From assembly GCF_049446075.1 (NCBI RefSeq), contig NZ_JBMSEB010000001.1, forward strand, positions 1,116,001-1,180,000: a stretch of 64,000 nucleotides of DNA, given 5' to 3'. A program made the translations under genes and the position numbers. Position 1 is the stretch's first letter; every line of letters begins with the position of its first letter. The notes below the pieces were generated by a model. It did no database searches. It saw only the letters and a program-made list of their open reading frames with translations, and had not been told where the DNA came from. The stretch comes from Humibacter sp049446075. Its GTDB lineage: Bacteria; Actinomycetota; Actinomycetes; Actinomycetales; Microbacteriaceae. Shown here one piece after another: positions 32,008-41,036 of the stretch.

Positions 32008-33039
32008 CTAGCGCCCGCCCTCGATGCGGCGGTGCCGCTGCTGCTCGCCCGGAACGCCGTACGGGTAGTCCTCGACCCGCGGGGTGCTCGCCTCTGCGAG
32101 TGCGCTGAGCTGGGCATCCGTCAGCTCCAGGTCGCTCGCTCCGAGGTTGTCGTCCAGCTGCTCGACGGTGCGCGCGCCGAGGATGACGCTGGTCACCGCC
32201 GGCTGCGCGAGCAGCCAGGCGAGGGACACCTGCGAGAGGGATGCCTCGTGCACGTCGGCGATCTCCTGCACGATGTCGAGGATGCGCCAGGTGCGCGGGT
32301 CGTCGTTGCGCGCCTGCCACGCCTCCATGCCCCGCTGCGGGTTCTCGCCGAGCCGCGTTGCGCCCGTGGGGGCAACGTCGCGCCGGTACTTTCCGCTCAG
32401 CCATCCCCCGGCCAGCGGCGACCACGGCAGCAGCCCGATCCCGGCATCGAGGGAGGCGGGGACGATCTCGTGCTCGATGCCCCGCACGATGAGGTTGTAC
32501 TGCGGCTGCAGCGTGACGGGCTCGACCCAGCCGTGTGCCCTCGCCACGTGCACCGCTTTGGTGAGCTGCCATCCGGTGAAGTTGGAGAAGCCGTAGTAGA
32601 GGATCTTGCCTGCGGCCACGGCGTCGTTCAGGAAGCGCAGGGTCTCCTCGATCGGCGTAACGGCATCCCACGCGTGCATCTGGTACAGGTCGATGGTCTC
32701 GACACCCAGCCGCCTCAACGATGCGTCGAGAGCCCTGGACAGGTGTCGTCGCGACAGGCCGAGGTCGTTCGCGCCCTCGCCCATGGGGAAGCGGCCCTTC
32801 GTGGCGATGACGAGCTGTTCCGCCTCGGTGGGGTGCCCGGCCAGCCACCTGCCGATGATCTCTTCTGAGACGCCCGTGGTGTAGACATCCGCGGTGTCGA
32901 TGAAGTTGCCTCCTGCCGACACGTAGGCGTCGAGGATGGCGTGGGACGCCTCCTCGCTCGCTTCGTGGCCGAAGGTCATGGTGCCGAGCGCGAGGTCTGT
33001 GACGGCCGTTCCGCTGCGGCCGAGTGTGCGGTACTGCAT
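32008..33039 (-). CDS. Aldo/keto reductase (AKR A)
   Basis: 343-residue NADPH-dependent oxidoreductase with the TIM-barrel AKR fold. The tetrad is visible: Asp in GGNFIDTADVY, the Tyr in the same segment, Lys in VIATKGRFPM, and His in DLYQMHAWD. NADPH-binding residues come near LAQPAVTSVILGARTVEQLDDNLGA. The ATG is preceded by AAGGAG at good spacing. It is separated by 84 bases from the second reductase gene on the same strand. Such general reductases act on aldehydes, ketones or sugars; the substrate is not predictable. Confidence 0.92.
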   Translation of the reverse strand: MQYRTLGRSGTAVTDLALGTMTFGHEASEEASHAILDAYVSAGGNFIDTADVYTTGVSEEIIGRWLAGHPTEAEQLVIATKGRFPMGEGANDLGLSRRHLSRALDASLRRLGVETIDLYQMHAWDAVTPIEETLRFLNDAVAAGKILYYGFSNFTGWQLTKAVHVARAHGWVEPVTLQPQYNLIVRGIEHEIVPASLDAGIGLLPWSPLAGGWLSGKYRRDVAPTGATRLGENPQRGMEAWQARNDDPRTWRILDIVQEIADVHEASLSQVSLAWLLAQPAVTSVILGARTVEQLDDNLGASDLELTDAQLSALAEASTPRVEDYPYGVPGEQQRHRRIEGGR

Positions 33040-33123
33040 TGTTCTCCTTGTATCGATTCAGATCTGATGGATGCCCGCGGTCGCGTCGCGACGGGACGGG
33101 AACGAAGGACGGCGGGAACGACG

Positions 33124-34122
33124 TCAGGCGGCGTCGCGACCACGCAGCGCGCGCTCGACGCGCTCGAACTGCTCGGACGCCAGCGGCCCCTGCTCGAGCG
33201 CGCGCACCAGGTCGTCGACCTGGGCCGCGTTGCGGAAGCCGGGAATGGGCACTGCGCGGTCGGAGCGCGCCCAGATCCAGGCGAGCGCTCCCTGAACCAA
33301 GGACCGGCCGTCTGAGGTGAGTTCCGCGCGCACCGAGTCGAGCGCCGCGAGGTACTCGGAGCTCGGCGTTCCCTTGACGAACCACTTCATCCACTCGGGC
33401 TGATGCGTGCGCACGTCGTCGGCTCCTGCAACGGGCCTCTCGGCCGTGTATTTGCCGCTCAGCAGCCCCATGGCCAGCGGCGAGCGGCACAGAACACCGA
33501 GGTCGGCGCTCTCGCACAGCTCGAGCATGGTGGCGTTGTCATCGAGCACGTTGAGCTCGATCTGCATGGCCGTGCAGTGCTCGCCCGCGACGAAGGGGCG
33601 GGCCAGTTCCGGGTCGTCCGTGCTCACTCCGTACCACGCGACCTTGCCGTCGGTCACTAGTGCTTCGAGCGTCTCGAGCAGGTCATCTGCCTGTGCCTTC
33701 GAGATGTCGGGAGTGTGCAGCTGGTAGAGGTCGATGCGGTCGCGTCCGAGCCGGGAGAGGGATGCCTCCGCGGCCGAGCGAACGTACGCGGGCGAGACAT
33801 CCACACCCGTCAGCTGCCTGCTCGACTCGTCGATCACATTGCCGAACTTGGTCGCGATCATGACCTCCGGATGCGCGGCGAGCAGCGGCTTCACCGCGCG
33901 CTCGGCGTGGCCGGCGCCGTACGCGTCGGCCGTGTCGATGAGCGTGACGCCGGCCTCGAGGCCGCGTTCCAACGCTTCGACGGTCTCTCGCTCATCGACG
34001 CCCGCATAGCCGAGCTTCTGGTCGCCTTTAGCCATATCGCCGCCCAGCGGCCAGGTGCCGAGCCCCAGCGCGCTGATCTGGAGACCGGAGCGGCCGAGCC
34101 GCCTGGTGGGAACACTGCTCAT
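33124..34122 (-). CDS. Aldo/keto reductase (AKR B), coupled to MerR regulator
   Basis: 332-residue AKR-fold reductase. Asp and Tyr are in VTLIDTADAYGAGHAERAV, Lys in VMIATKFGN, His in IDLYQLHTPD, and the C-terminal cofactor segment is AVPIPGFRNAAQVDDLVRAL. It resembles the MocA/general stress type of reductase. The ATG overlaps the MerR gene stop as ATGA, so the regulator and enzyme are translated together; a MerR-controlled detoxifying reductase is likely. Confidence 0.92.
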   Translation of the reverse strand: MSSVPTRRLGRSGLQISALGLGTWPLGGDMAKGDQKLGYAGVDERETVEALERGLEAGVTLIDTADAYGAGHAERAVKPLLAAHPEVMIATKFGNVIDESSRQLTGVDVSPAYVRSAAEASLSRLGRDRIDLYQLHTPDISKAQADDLLETLEALVTDGKVAWYGVSTDDPELARPFVAGEHCTAMQIELNVLDDNATMLELCESADLGVLCRSPLAMGLLSGKYTAERPVAGADDVRTHQPEWMKWFVKGTPSSEYLAALDSVRAELTSDGRSLVQGALAWIWARSDRAVPIPGFRNAAQVDDLVRALEQGPLASEQFERVERALRGRDAA

Positions 34123-34481
34123 CTGGTGATCTCCTCGTAGTACTCGATCTTGTGCTCGATGTGCGCGAGCGCTTCCTGCCTGCGACGGATGTCGTCGAGC
34201 ACACGCTCGCGATGGGCCCGGAGCATCTCCAGGCGGGCGCGTTCGGTGCCTGTCCCCTGCCTTGCGAGCTCGACGAACTCACGGACGGTGCGGATCGGCA
34301 TGGCCGTCTGCCTCAGGCACTTGATGACGTCGATCGACTCGACGTCATCGTCGGTGTAGACGCGCCTGCCGCTGGCATCCCGTGCGACTGGCGAGAGAAT
34401 GTCGGCGCGCTCCCAGTACCTGAGCGTCTCTGCCGGGATGCCGAGATTGGCCGCCGCTTGAGAGGGTGTCATCGTCGTCAT
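34119..34481 (-). CDS. MerR family transcriptional regulator
   Basis: 120-residue regulator. The N-terminal winged helix is clear (PSQAAANLGIPAETLRYWER, then ADILSPVARDASGRRVYTDD) and is followed by a helical dimerisation coiled coil (RARLEMLRAHRERVLDDIRR, then RQEALAHIEHKIEYYEE). No metal-binding Cys cluster is present, so it is of the redox, aldehyde or unclassified MerR type rather than a metal sensor. It is the first gene of a two-gene unit with AKR B. No dyad of the usual MerR 19-bp spacer type was identified upstream by eye. Confidence 0.92.
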   Translation of the reverse strand: MTTMTPSQAAANLGIPAETLRYWERADILSPVARDASGRRVYTDDDVESIDVIKCLRQTAMPIRTVREFVELARQGTGTERARLEMLRAHRERVLDDIRRRQEALAHIEHKIEYYEEITR

Positions 34482-34569
34482 ACGACAATGGTGAGACCCG
34501 GAGTGCGCTCCAGGTCAAGTCGGGCTTCGAATCGATTCGCGCCCTCGGCCGAGCACCCGGGGTGGTCCG

Positions 34570-35259
34570 CTATGCAGCCACGTCTTCGTCAACCGCTCGC
34601 CGAGCAGGGGCGACCACGTCCTCGGCGGATGCGACCGTCTCGCGCCGCCAGCGCGACAAGCCGTAGACGGCGACGATGCCGCTTGCGAATGCGAGCGCCG
34701 CCGTCGGCCACGAACCGGCAGCCAGCTGAAGCGCCAGCCCTACGAGCGCGGTTCCCAGCGCGGCCCACCAGCCCACGACGATCCCGCGCGCGAGCGCCGC
34801 CACCTGGACGAAAAGCCCGGCCACGACGACGGCCGCACCCCAGGATGCGACGGTGCTCGCCGCATTGGCCGGCGCACTCTGGGCGGACACCTGCGCCGTG
34901 AGGGCGAAAGCTGCCACCACGCTGGCGATCGCGAGCAGCACGACGCCGTATGCCGCCTCGCGCGATGTCGGCCGGCGCACCCCAGGAACCCGACCGCTTC
35001 GCCTGACCCGCCATCCGTATGCACAGAGGCCGGCGAGAACGAGCCGGATGCCGGCGTCGGCGTACCTCGCCTCCGCAACAGCGAGCACGGCGAAGCCCGC
35101 GCACAGCACGGCGCATGCCGGCCACGCCCAGCGCAGGCTCCGAGCCACGGCCAGCTCGGCGACGAGGAAGAACAGGGCCCCCAGAAGTCCGTCGATCGTC
35201 ACTGCCTCGGAACCGAAGGTCGCGAGGTGCGTGGTCAACCAGTCGAGAACGGCGGGCAT
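34570..35259 (-). CDS. PnuC-like nicotinamide riboside/mononucleotide transporter
   Basis: 229-residue membrane protein with seven to eight hydrophobic spans. The N-terminal half carries the PnuC pattern: ALFFLVAELAVARSLRWAWP (core W-x-W-P), a long hydrophobic stretch, then ARYADAGIRLVLAGLCAYGW, matching the family's YADAG...YGW signature. PnuC carriers import nicotinamide riboside or related vitamins. The second Trp of the usual YGW-x-x-W is missing (YGWRVRR), so the ligand could differ. No NAD-salvage genes are adjacent. AAAGG lies six bases before the ATG. The family call is by recognised pattern only. Confidence 0.7.
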   Translation of the reverse strand: MPAVLDWLTTHLATFGSEAVTIDGLLGALFFLVAELAVARSLRWAWPACAVLCAGFAVLAVAEARYADAGIRLVLAGLCAYGWRVRRSGRVPGVRRPTSREAAYGVVLLAIASVVAAFALTAQVSAQSAPANAASTVASWGAAVVVAGLFVQVAALARGIVVGWWAALGTALVGLALQLAAGSWPTAALAFASGIVAVYGLSRWRRETVASAEDVVAPARRAVDEDVAA

Positions 35260-35388
35260 GGCGGCCTTTCTCGATGGGGAGGCGGGTCAGGGACGTCTCC
35301 CATTCTGCCGGGCCCGAGGAGCCGGGAAGGAACCTGACGGCGAGGTCCCGGCCCGCACTGGGCCAATCGTTATGCAGCGGAGACTTGG

Positions 35389-35421
35389 CGGGAATGAGAG
35401 ATCTGTCACGCGACATTCCCG
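35389..35421. repeat. Inverted repeat between divergent PnuC-like and phosphodiesterase genes
   Basis: Perfect 8-bp arms CGGGAATG / CATTCCCG with a 17-base spacer, in the 205-base divergent gap. It could be an operator for either gene or a hairpin. Nothing else was recognised in this gap. Confidence 0.35.
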
Positions 35422-35464
35422 TCGCATTCACGTTCCAGCCAGTTTGCGGTGGTCGAATGATCAC

Positions 35465-36403
35465 GTGACCTTGCGCACAGCCGAGTACCCACGGCCCGAC
35501 CATTTTCTGGTGCACATCAGCGACACGCATCTCCTCGCGGGGGGAGGCCGGCTCTACAATCGGCTGGACTCTGCCGAGCACTTGGCGCGGGTTCTCGACG
35601 AACTCTCCGCCTCGGGGGCACGGCCAGAGGCCATCGTCTTCACGGGCGATCTTGCGGACAAGGGCGAGCCGGATGCCTACGGCAGGCTCCGCGAACTCGT
35701 CGAGCCCGTCGCGGCATCCCTCGGGGCCCAGGTCATCTGGGTGATGGGCAATCACGACGACAGGGCGTCCTTCCGCTCCGAGCTGTTCGGCGAGGTGGCC
35801 ACCACGCGGCCCGTCGACCGCGTCTACGACATCGGCGGACTGCGCGTGGTCACCATCGACACGACCGTCCCTGGCGCCCACCACGGCGAGCTGACCGACG
35901 ACCAGCTCGACTGGCTCGCCGAGGAACTGTCGATCCCGGCTCCGCACGGCACCATCCTTGCGATGCACCACCCACCCGTGCCGAGCGTTCTCGACCTCGC
36001 CGTGAGCGTGGAGCTACGGAACCAGGGCGCACTCGCGGAGGTGCTCGAGGGTACGGATGTGCGCAGCATCCTCGGCGGGCACCTGCACTACTCGTCCACC
36101 GCGACGTTCGCAGGCATCCCCGTCTCGGTGGCCAGCGCCACGTGCTACACGCAGGACCTCAGCGTTCCCGTCGGCGGGACCCGTGGACGCGACGGCGCAC
36201 AGGCGTTCAACCTCGTGCACGTCTACCCGGGCACAGTGCTGCACTCGGTGGTCCCCGCCGGGCACTACGAAGCGCTCGACTATGTGGATGCGCAGGAGAG
36301 CGCCAGGCGGCTGCGCGAGGCGGGCATCCTGATCCCCGATCGCATCAACGGCCCGGTGCGACCGGAGCCGCCACTCACCATGCCGATTCCGGTGATGGCG
36401 TAG
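35465..36403 (+). CDS. CpdA-like metallophosphoesterase
   Basis: 312-residue calcineurin-like phosphodiesterase, relative of CpdA-type 3',5'-cyclic nucleotide phosphodiesterases. All metal-binding motifs are present: HISDTHL, VFTGDLADKGE, VMGNHDDRA, LAMHHPP and LGGHLHYS. It may hydrolyse cAMP or another phosphodiester. GTG at 35465 (VTLRTAEYP) was chosen because it starts just before the domain; the frame is open far upstream over the antisense strand of the PnuC-like gene. It has no clear ribosome-binding site, so the mRNA may be leaderless. Confidence 0.88.
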   Translation: MTLRTAEYPRPDHFLVHISDTHLLAGGGRLYNRLDSAEHLARVLDELSASGARPEAIVFTGDLADKGEPDAYGRLRELVEPVAASLGAQVIWVMGNHDDRASFRSELFGEVATTRPVDRVYDIGGLRVVTIDTTVPGAHHGELTDDQLDWLAEELSIPAPHGTILAMHHPPVPSVLDLAVSVELRNQGALAEVLEGTDVRSILGGHLHYSSTATFAGIPVSVASATCYTQDLSVPVGGTRGRDGAQAFNLVHVYPGTVLHSVVPAGHYEALDYVDAQESARRLREAGILIPDRINGPVRPEPPLTMPIPVMA

Positions 36404-36443
36404 CACTCCGCCTCACCGGCCCACGCTGAGCCGAACGCGCCGC

Positions 36444-38021
36444 TTACTTCTCCCAGGGCGCGGGAATCGGGAAATAGCGCTGCAGGAAGTCCCGCACGAT
36501 TGTCGTGCGCTGCTCGTCCGAGACCTCCGGTGTGCTCCCGTCGTTCAGGCAGAACATGTCCTGATCTCGGCGCTTGAGCAGCCGCGCCATCTGCCCCTCC
36601 GCCCTGGCCAGCGTGGTCTCGATGTACTGCACCCTTGCCTGGGTCTGCTCGACGGCGTGGCCCTTCAGCAATGCGTAGTAGTGGTAGAGCGAGTTCGTCA
36701 CCGAGATGTCAGAGGCCGAACGGAACCGGCTGCCCGCGGTGCGGGCGAACTCCTCGGCGAACTCCTGTTCGAGCTCGAACGAGACGCTCTTTCGGAACGG
36801 TGCCGCGCAGTGCTCCAGATGCCTGGTGATGATCTTGCCGAAGCGTTCGCGCAGCAGCCTTCGGTTGACGCGCGCCGCATTCTCGAATCCACTGCGCCAT
36901 GCGGCGTTCTCGCCGAGGCCGATGCGAGTGGATGCCTGCACGAACTTCGTCACGCCACCCGGCGAGAAGAAGAGGGCAGGCGAGACCGCCCTGCCGAAGA
37001 ACATGTCGTCGTTCGAGTACAGGAAGTGCTCGGCCAGGCCCGGGATGCGATGCAGCTGGCTCTCGACGGCCTGCGAGTTGTGCGTCGGCAGCACCGAAGT
37101 GTCGGCGAAGAACTCCTCGCTGCGCACGATCGAGACGCGCGGATGCTGCGCGAGCCACTCCGGGCGTGGGGAATCGGTCGCGATGAAGATGTGCCGCACC
37201 CACGGCGCGAACAGGTGAACACTGCGCAGCGCGTACTTGAGCTCATCGATCTGCCGATATCTGGCGGGCGAGTCGTCGCCCTCGCCCACCACGTAAGCCT
37301 TCATGCGCTCGGCGCGCGCTCGCTGATACTCCTCGCTCGATCCGTCGACCCAGGAGAAGACCATGTCGATCTCGAAGTCGACGGCGTTCACGAGCGGCGC
37401 GAACATGTTCTGCAGCGTGGGCCAGGTGCGGCCGTAGAGCTCGACCTCGTCGTCGATGGCCTCCGCGAGCGGCAGGCGCTCCCTGGTGAGCGCATTGGGA
37501 CGCGGCGCCACGATCTCGTTGTCGCCGATGCGCCAGAGCTCGAGCTGGAACGCCGTCCCCGGCCCGTACCTCAGGCGCCCGATCGGCTCGATCCTCGGGC
37601 GGTAGATGCGGAAGACCGATCCGTTGTGCTTGTCGCCGAGCACGCCGTCAGCCAGCAGCGCCTGACGCCGCGCGCCCTTCTCCAGCGGCTTGGCGTAGAA
37701 CGGCTCGTTCGCGAAGGCCGACGCAAGCGCGGCGTCGACCGCTTTGCGGTCCGAGCGGGCGATCGCGAGCACGGGTCGCTCGTCGTCGCTTCTGATCAGG
37801 AGGTACCTGACGCCTGCAGCATCGAGGGCGTCGCGCACGGCGAGAAGATCCTCGACCATGCTCTCGCGCGGGGTGAGGAACGTGTTCCGCAGCGCGTACT
37901 CGTTGTTGCGCAGTACGACGTCTTCACGATCGAAGCGCCGCATCCTCTCCGGGACGGAAACGATGACCGGTTCGGGCTCGCCGCTCACTGAAGGGCCCGT
38001 CACGTCCTCGAAGGTCTGCAT
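36444..38021 (-). CDS. Stealth family sugar-phosphate transferase
   Basis: 525-residue protein of the Stealth family, hexose-1-phosphate transferases that polymerise phosphoglycan capsules or modify glycans. The four conserved regions are visible: CR1 IDMVFSWVDGSSEEY near residue 217, CR2 RQIDELKYALRSVHLFAPWV and FIATDSPRPEW, CR3 (HLEHCAAPFRKSVSFELEQE) and CR4 near the C-terminus. The N-terminal 200 residues are an extra domain seen in actinobacterial members. It has GAGGAG before the ATG. No other capsule or glycan genes lie next to it, so it may act on cell-wall teichoic-like polymers encoded elsewhere. Confidence 0.9.
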   Translation of the reverse strand: MQTFEDVTGPSVSGEPEPVIVSVPERMRRFDREDVVLRNNEYALRNTFLTPRESMVEDLLAVRDALDAAGVRYLLIRSDDERPVLAIARSDRKAVDAALASAFANEPFYAKPLEKGARRQALLADGVLGDKHNGSVFRIYRPRIEPIGRLRYGPGTAFQLELWRIGDNEIVAPRPNALTRERLPLAEAIDDEVELYGRTWPTLQNMFAPLVNAVDFEIDMVFSWVDGSSEEYQRARAERMKAYVVGEGDDSPARYRQIDELKYALRSVHLFAPWVRHIFIATDSPRPEWLAQHPRVSIVRSEEFFADTSVLPTHNSQAVESQLHRIPGLAEHFLYSNDDMFFGRAVSPALFFSPGGVTKFVQASTRIGLGENAAWRSGFENAARVNRRLLRERFGKIITRHLEHCAAPFRKSVSFELEQEFAEEFARTAGSRFRSASDISVTNSLYHYYALLKGHAVEQTQARVQYIETTLARAEGQMARLLKRRDQDMFCLNDGSTPEVSDEQRTTIVRDFLQRYFPIPAPWEK

Positions 38022-38242
38022 CCGTCTCCTCTCGCTCGTCGATTGTATGGGCGGCCGGGATGCGCCGGCCGTGGGCCTGGCAAGCGCGGGCTCCAGCGAG
38101 CTGGGCGGAAGGCTGCTGGCCGTGGCGCATCGTGAACGCTACATGGCGTGCTGATTCGCACCGGCCAAGCCGTCGTCGTACCCTTGTCGATCACAGACGT
38201 GGACGATGCGGCGGCAACGCCGGCGGTCGAGGGGAGGTCGGG

Positions 38243-38584
38243 ATGACTCCACGTGACAGGCCTCCGATGAGCCTCGAACTACTGCGGCAGGAAGCCCGCG
38301 ACGAGCTGGCCGCGGTGATCGAATTCCGCTGCCGGCTGGGCGACGATCCCTGGGATTTCCTGCCCGATCTGCCCACCGTCGACGAGCAGGTTGTGCTCAC
38401 ACTTCGCGAAGAGACGATCGAGGCGCACGACCTTGGTGAGGCACGAGCGCGCGCCTACCATCCGTCTTCGCCCAGACACGAACGCGAGCATTTCGAGTAT
38501 CAGCTCCTGCGGCGAGTCGCCCTCGACCATCCGGAATTGACGCGAGCGGTTTGGGGCATGCTCGGCAGGCTGAACGCGGCCTAG
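38243..38584 (+). CDS. Hypothetical protein
   Basis: 113-residue soluble protein of unknown function. It is mostly helical and charged (SLELLRQEARDELAAVIEFR, then HEREHFEYQLLRRVALDHPE) with no membrane segment or recognised motif. ATG at 38243 has GGGGAGG with about five bases spacing, which supports it being expressed. It sits alone between the divergent Stealth gene and the convergent DUF255 gene. The 221-base gap before it showed no other feature. Confidence 0.6.
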   Translation: MTPRDRPPMSLELLRQEARDELAAVIEFRCRLGDDPWDFLPDLPTVDEQVVLTLREETIEAHDLGEARARAYHPSSPRHEREHFEYQLLRRVALDHPELTRAVWGMLGRLNAA

Positions 38585-38618
38585 CCTGCGTGCTTCCGGT
38601 CGAACGGCGAACGTTCGG

Positions 38619-40565
38619 TCAGAGGGTGAACGGCCGGGGCAGTTCGCACGTGAAGGCGTGGCACAGGTACTCGGTCGGTTCCTCGTTCTGCGCCGTCCGG
38701 CCCTCGAACAGCCCGAATCCGGCCGCTGCGAGCTCGGATGCCGCGCCCTGCGTTATCGCGACCCCCACCGCACCCGGTCCGAGACTCTGAACTCGCGCCG
38801 CGGTCGCATGGCGCACACGCTCCATCGCCCCCACGGATGCCTGCTTCCCCGGCACGATGACGACGAGCTGCTGCAGCTCGACGCCGAGCGCCACGGCGGT
38901 CTGCAGCATTCCGCCGAACGCTATCGGCGAGCGCAGCGCGAGGTCGGCGACCGATGAGACGGCGGCCCGCGCCGCTCGGTCGTACCTGGTGTCGTCGGTG
39001 AGCGCGAACAGCACGCGTGCCGAGTCCGCGAGCGACGAGAGACCGCCGGGGTAGGCGCCCTCCGAAGGATCGGCGTCGGCGACGATCCCGTGTGCGGCGA
39101 GCACGGGATCACCGCCCCCAGGCACCGCGAACGGGCCTCTGGTCCCGCCACGCGCCTCCTCGTCCTCCGCGTGCTCGGCCGGCGCCATCGTCGCGTCCAC
39201 CAGCTCACGAGCCGCGAGCGCGAAGCGTGGTTCTCCCGTGGCGAGGAACACGTCCAGCAGGCCGCGGGCGAAGAGGCCGTAGTCCTCAAGGGCAGGCGCG
39301 GCAGGCGACGGCCGGCCGGCGAGGGAGGCTCGCGTGAGCATCCGCCCGCCGTCTGAAACGTGTGCCTCGAGCAGGCCGCTCGCTACCGCTGACGCCTCGG
39401 CCACCCACTCCGGCAGCTCGAGCAACGAGCCGGCATGGGCGAGCGCTCCGATGGCGAGACCATTCCACGCAGTCAGCACCTTCTCGTCGAGCGACGGACG
39501 AGGCTGCCTGCTCCTGCCATCCGCGTCGAGCAGGTAGTACGCGCCTTCCCTCCGCACACCATCGACCTCGCTCTCGGAGTCCTGCGCGGACGCGAAGCCG
39601 CCCTCGACCCTCATGGTGCCGAGCAGAAACGAGCCGATGCCGCCGGCGACCTCGGCGTGCCGGCGTGCTCCCCCGGCGGCCGCCTGCGACTCAGAGTCTG
39701 CAGGCGCGAGCGACACCGCGTCTGCGTACAGTCGCAGCAGTCCGGCGTTGTCGTACAGCATCCGTTCGTAGTGCGGGTCGCTCCAGTCCCTCCTTGTGCC
39801 GTACCTGAAGAAGCCGCCGTCCACGCGGTCGCGCAGCGCGGAGTCGGCCATGCGGTCCAAGGTGTGCATCGCGGCGTGTTCACCGACGGGCGAACCGCTC
39901 GCAAGGAGGAACGCAAGCGCGGGCACAGCGGGGAACTTAGGCCCCGCGAACTGCGGCGGCGTTCCGAATCCGCCGTACTCAGGATCTTCGGCCGATCCAA
40001 GGCTTCCGGCAGCGGCAGCGATCTGCTCGGGGTTCGGGAGAGTCGCTGCGGTCACGCCGCTTCTGCCGAGCTCGCTCACCGCGGCAGCCACCCGTTTCGC
40101 TGTGTCGGCGACGTCTGCTCGCCGCGTGGTCCAGGCATCCGTCACGGCGTCGAGGATCTGCCCGAACGACGGGATTCCGCCTCGTGGGTCCGGCGGAAAG
40201 TACGTGCCCGCGAAGAAGGCGCGACCGTCGGGGGTCGCGAAAACGCTGAGCGGCCACCCGAGGTTGCGCGTGAAGGCGCTTGCCGCCGCCAGGTATGCCG
40301 CATCGACGTCTGGGTGCTCCTCCCTGTCGACCTTGACGGGAACGAACTCCGCATTCAGCCTCGCGGCGAGCTGCGGGTCGCTGAAGCTCTCCCTGGCCAT
40401 CACGTGGCACCAGTGGCATGTGGCGTAACCGATCGAGACGAAGACCGGAACGTCGCGCTCCCGCGCCTCCGCGAAGGCATCCTCGCTCCACGGATGCCAG
40501 TCCACCGGGTTTTCGGCATGTGCTCGTAGGTAGGGGCTTACGGCGTCCGACAGACGATTCGGCAT
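38619..40565 (-). CDS. Thioredoxin-domain protein with DUF255 (YyaL-like)
   Basis: 648-residue protein of the DUF255/YyaL family. The N-terminal thioredoxin-like domain (about 1-160) has the motif YATCHWC with Cys50 and Cys53 and begins NRLSDAVSPYLRAHAENPVDW, diagnostic for the family. The remaining 480 residues form an (alpha/alpha)6-barrel like that of sugar-processing enzymes (LYDNAGLLRLYADA, EKVLTAWNGLAIGALAHA). The joint role is unknown; a link between redox control and a carbohydrate epimerase-like activity has been proposed for the family. ATG 40565, convergent with the small hypothetical gene and divergent from a small membrane protein. Confidence 0.92.
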   Translation of the reverse strand: MPNRLSDAVSPYLRAHAENPVDWHPWSEDAFAEARERDVPVFVSIGYATCHWCHVMARESFSDPQLAARLNAEFVPVKVDREEHPDVDAAYLAAASAFTRNLGWPLSVFATPDGRAFFAGTYFPPDPRGGIPSFGQILDAVTDAWTTRRADVADTAKRVAAAVSELGRSGVTAATLPNPEQIAAAAGSLGSAEDPEYGGFGTPPQFAGPKFPAVPALAFLLASGSPVGEHAAMHTLDRMADSALRDRVDGGFFRYGTRRDWSDPHYERMLYDNAGLLRLYADAVSLAPADSESQAAAGGARRHAEVAGGIGSFLLGTMRVEGGFASAQDSESEVDGVRREGAYYLLDADGRSRQPRPSLDEKVLTAWNGLAIGALAHAGSLLELPEWVAEASAVASGLLEAHVSDGGRMLTRASLAGRPSPAAPALEDYGLFARGLLDVFLATGEPRFALAARELVDATMAPAEHAEDEEARGGTRGPFAVPGGGDPVLAAHGIVADADPSEGAYPGGLSSLADSARVLFALTDDTRYDRAARAAVSSVADLALRSPIAFGGMLQTAVALGVELQQLVVIVPGKQASVGAMERVRHATAARVQSLGPGAVGVAITQGAASELAAAGFGLFEGRTAQNEEPTEYLCHAFTCELPRPFTL

Positions 40566-40599
40566 CTCGTCAGCCTAGGTCGTGCGGCACGCACGGGAT

Positions 40600-40611
40600 T
40601 AGAGTCGCTGC
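40600..40611 (+). promoter_or_regulatory. Leaderless -10 (TAGAGT) for the small membrane protein
   Basis: TAGAGT, six bases, then GTG at 40612, immediately divergent from the DUF255 gene. Confidence 0.45.
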
Positions 40612-40938
40612 GTGATGGTCACGCTCGTTGACGGACAGACTGCGGCGGCGATGTCGAACATCCTGCCGATCCTGTTGCTCGCCTTCACCGTCGAGTTTCG
40701 GCGCACGGCGTTGCATCGACGTGGGAGCCGCCCGGGCTGGGTGATCGCCGGACTCGCCTTCTTCTACGTGCTCTTCGGCGTCGTCGAGACCACCATGGTG
40801 CTCTCGATCGACGGCCACCTGCTGCCGTCCAAGCCGAGCGACCTGCTCCTTGGTGTGGCCATCTTCGTGCTGCTGTGCCTGCTGTTCGTTCTCGGGCTGG
40901 TGCCGTCGCGGTCGGGTGACAACCCGAACGACGAGTAG
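40612..40938 (+). CDS. Small membrane protein
   Basis: 108-residue protein with three hydrophobic spans (about residues 14-30, 42-66 and 78-99), short loops and an acidic tail (SGDNPNDE). No family was recognised and no catalytic motif is visible. The GTG at 40612 is supported by a leaderless promoter; the in-frame ATG two codons on would make little difference. It lies head to head with the DUF255 gene and converges on the kinase-fold gene at 41037. Confidence 0.7.
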   Translation: MMVTLVDGQTAAAMSNILPILLLAFTVEFRRTALHRRGSRPGWVIAGLAFFYVLFGVVETTMVLSIDGHLLPSKPSDLLLGVAIFVLLCLLFVLGLVPSRSGDNPNDE

Positions 40939-41036
40939 CCGGCCGGGCGTCCCGCAGCAAGGAAACCACCGGACTGCGGTTCAGAACTGTCAGACCCACC
41001 AGGGGGGTCAGTACCGGGCGTTCAGTACCCGGGGGT

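Noticed and set aside
34853..35464. Upstream extension of the CpdA-like frame
   Set aside because: It is antisense to the PnuC-like gene and then crosses the non-coding divergent gap; the phosphoesterase domain starts right after GTG 35465.
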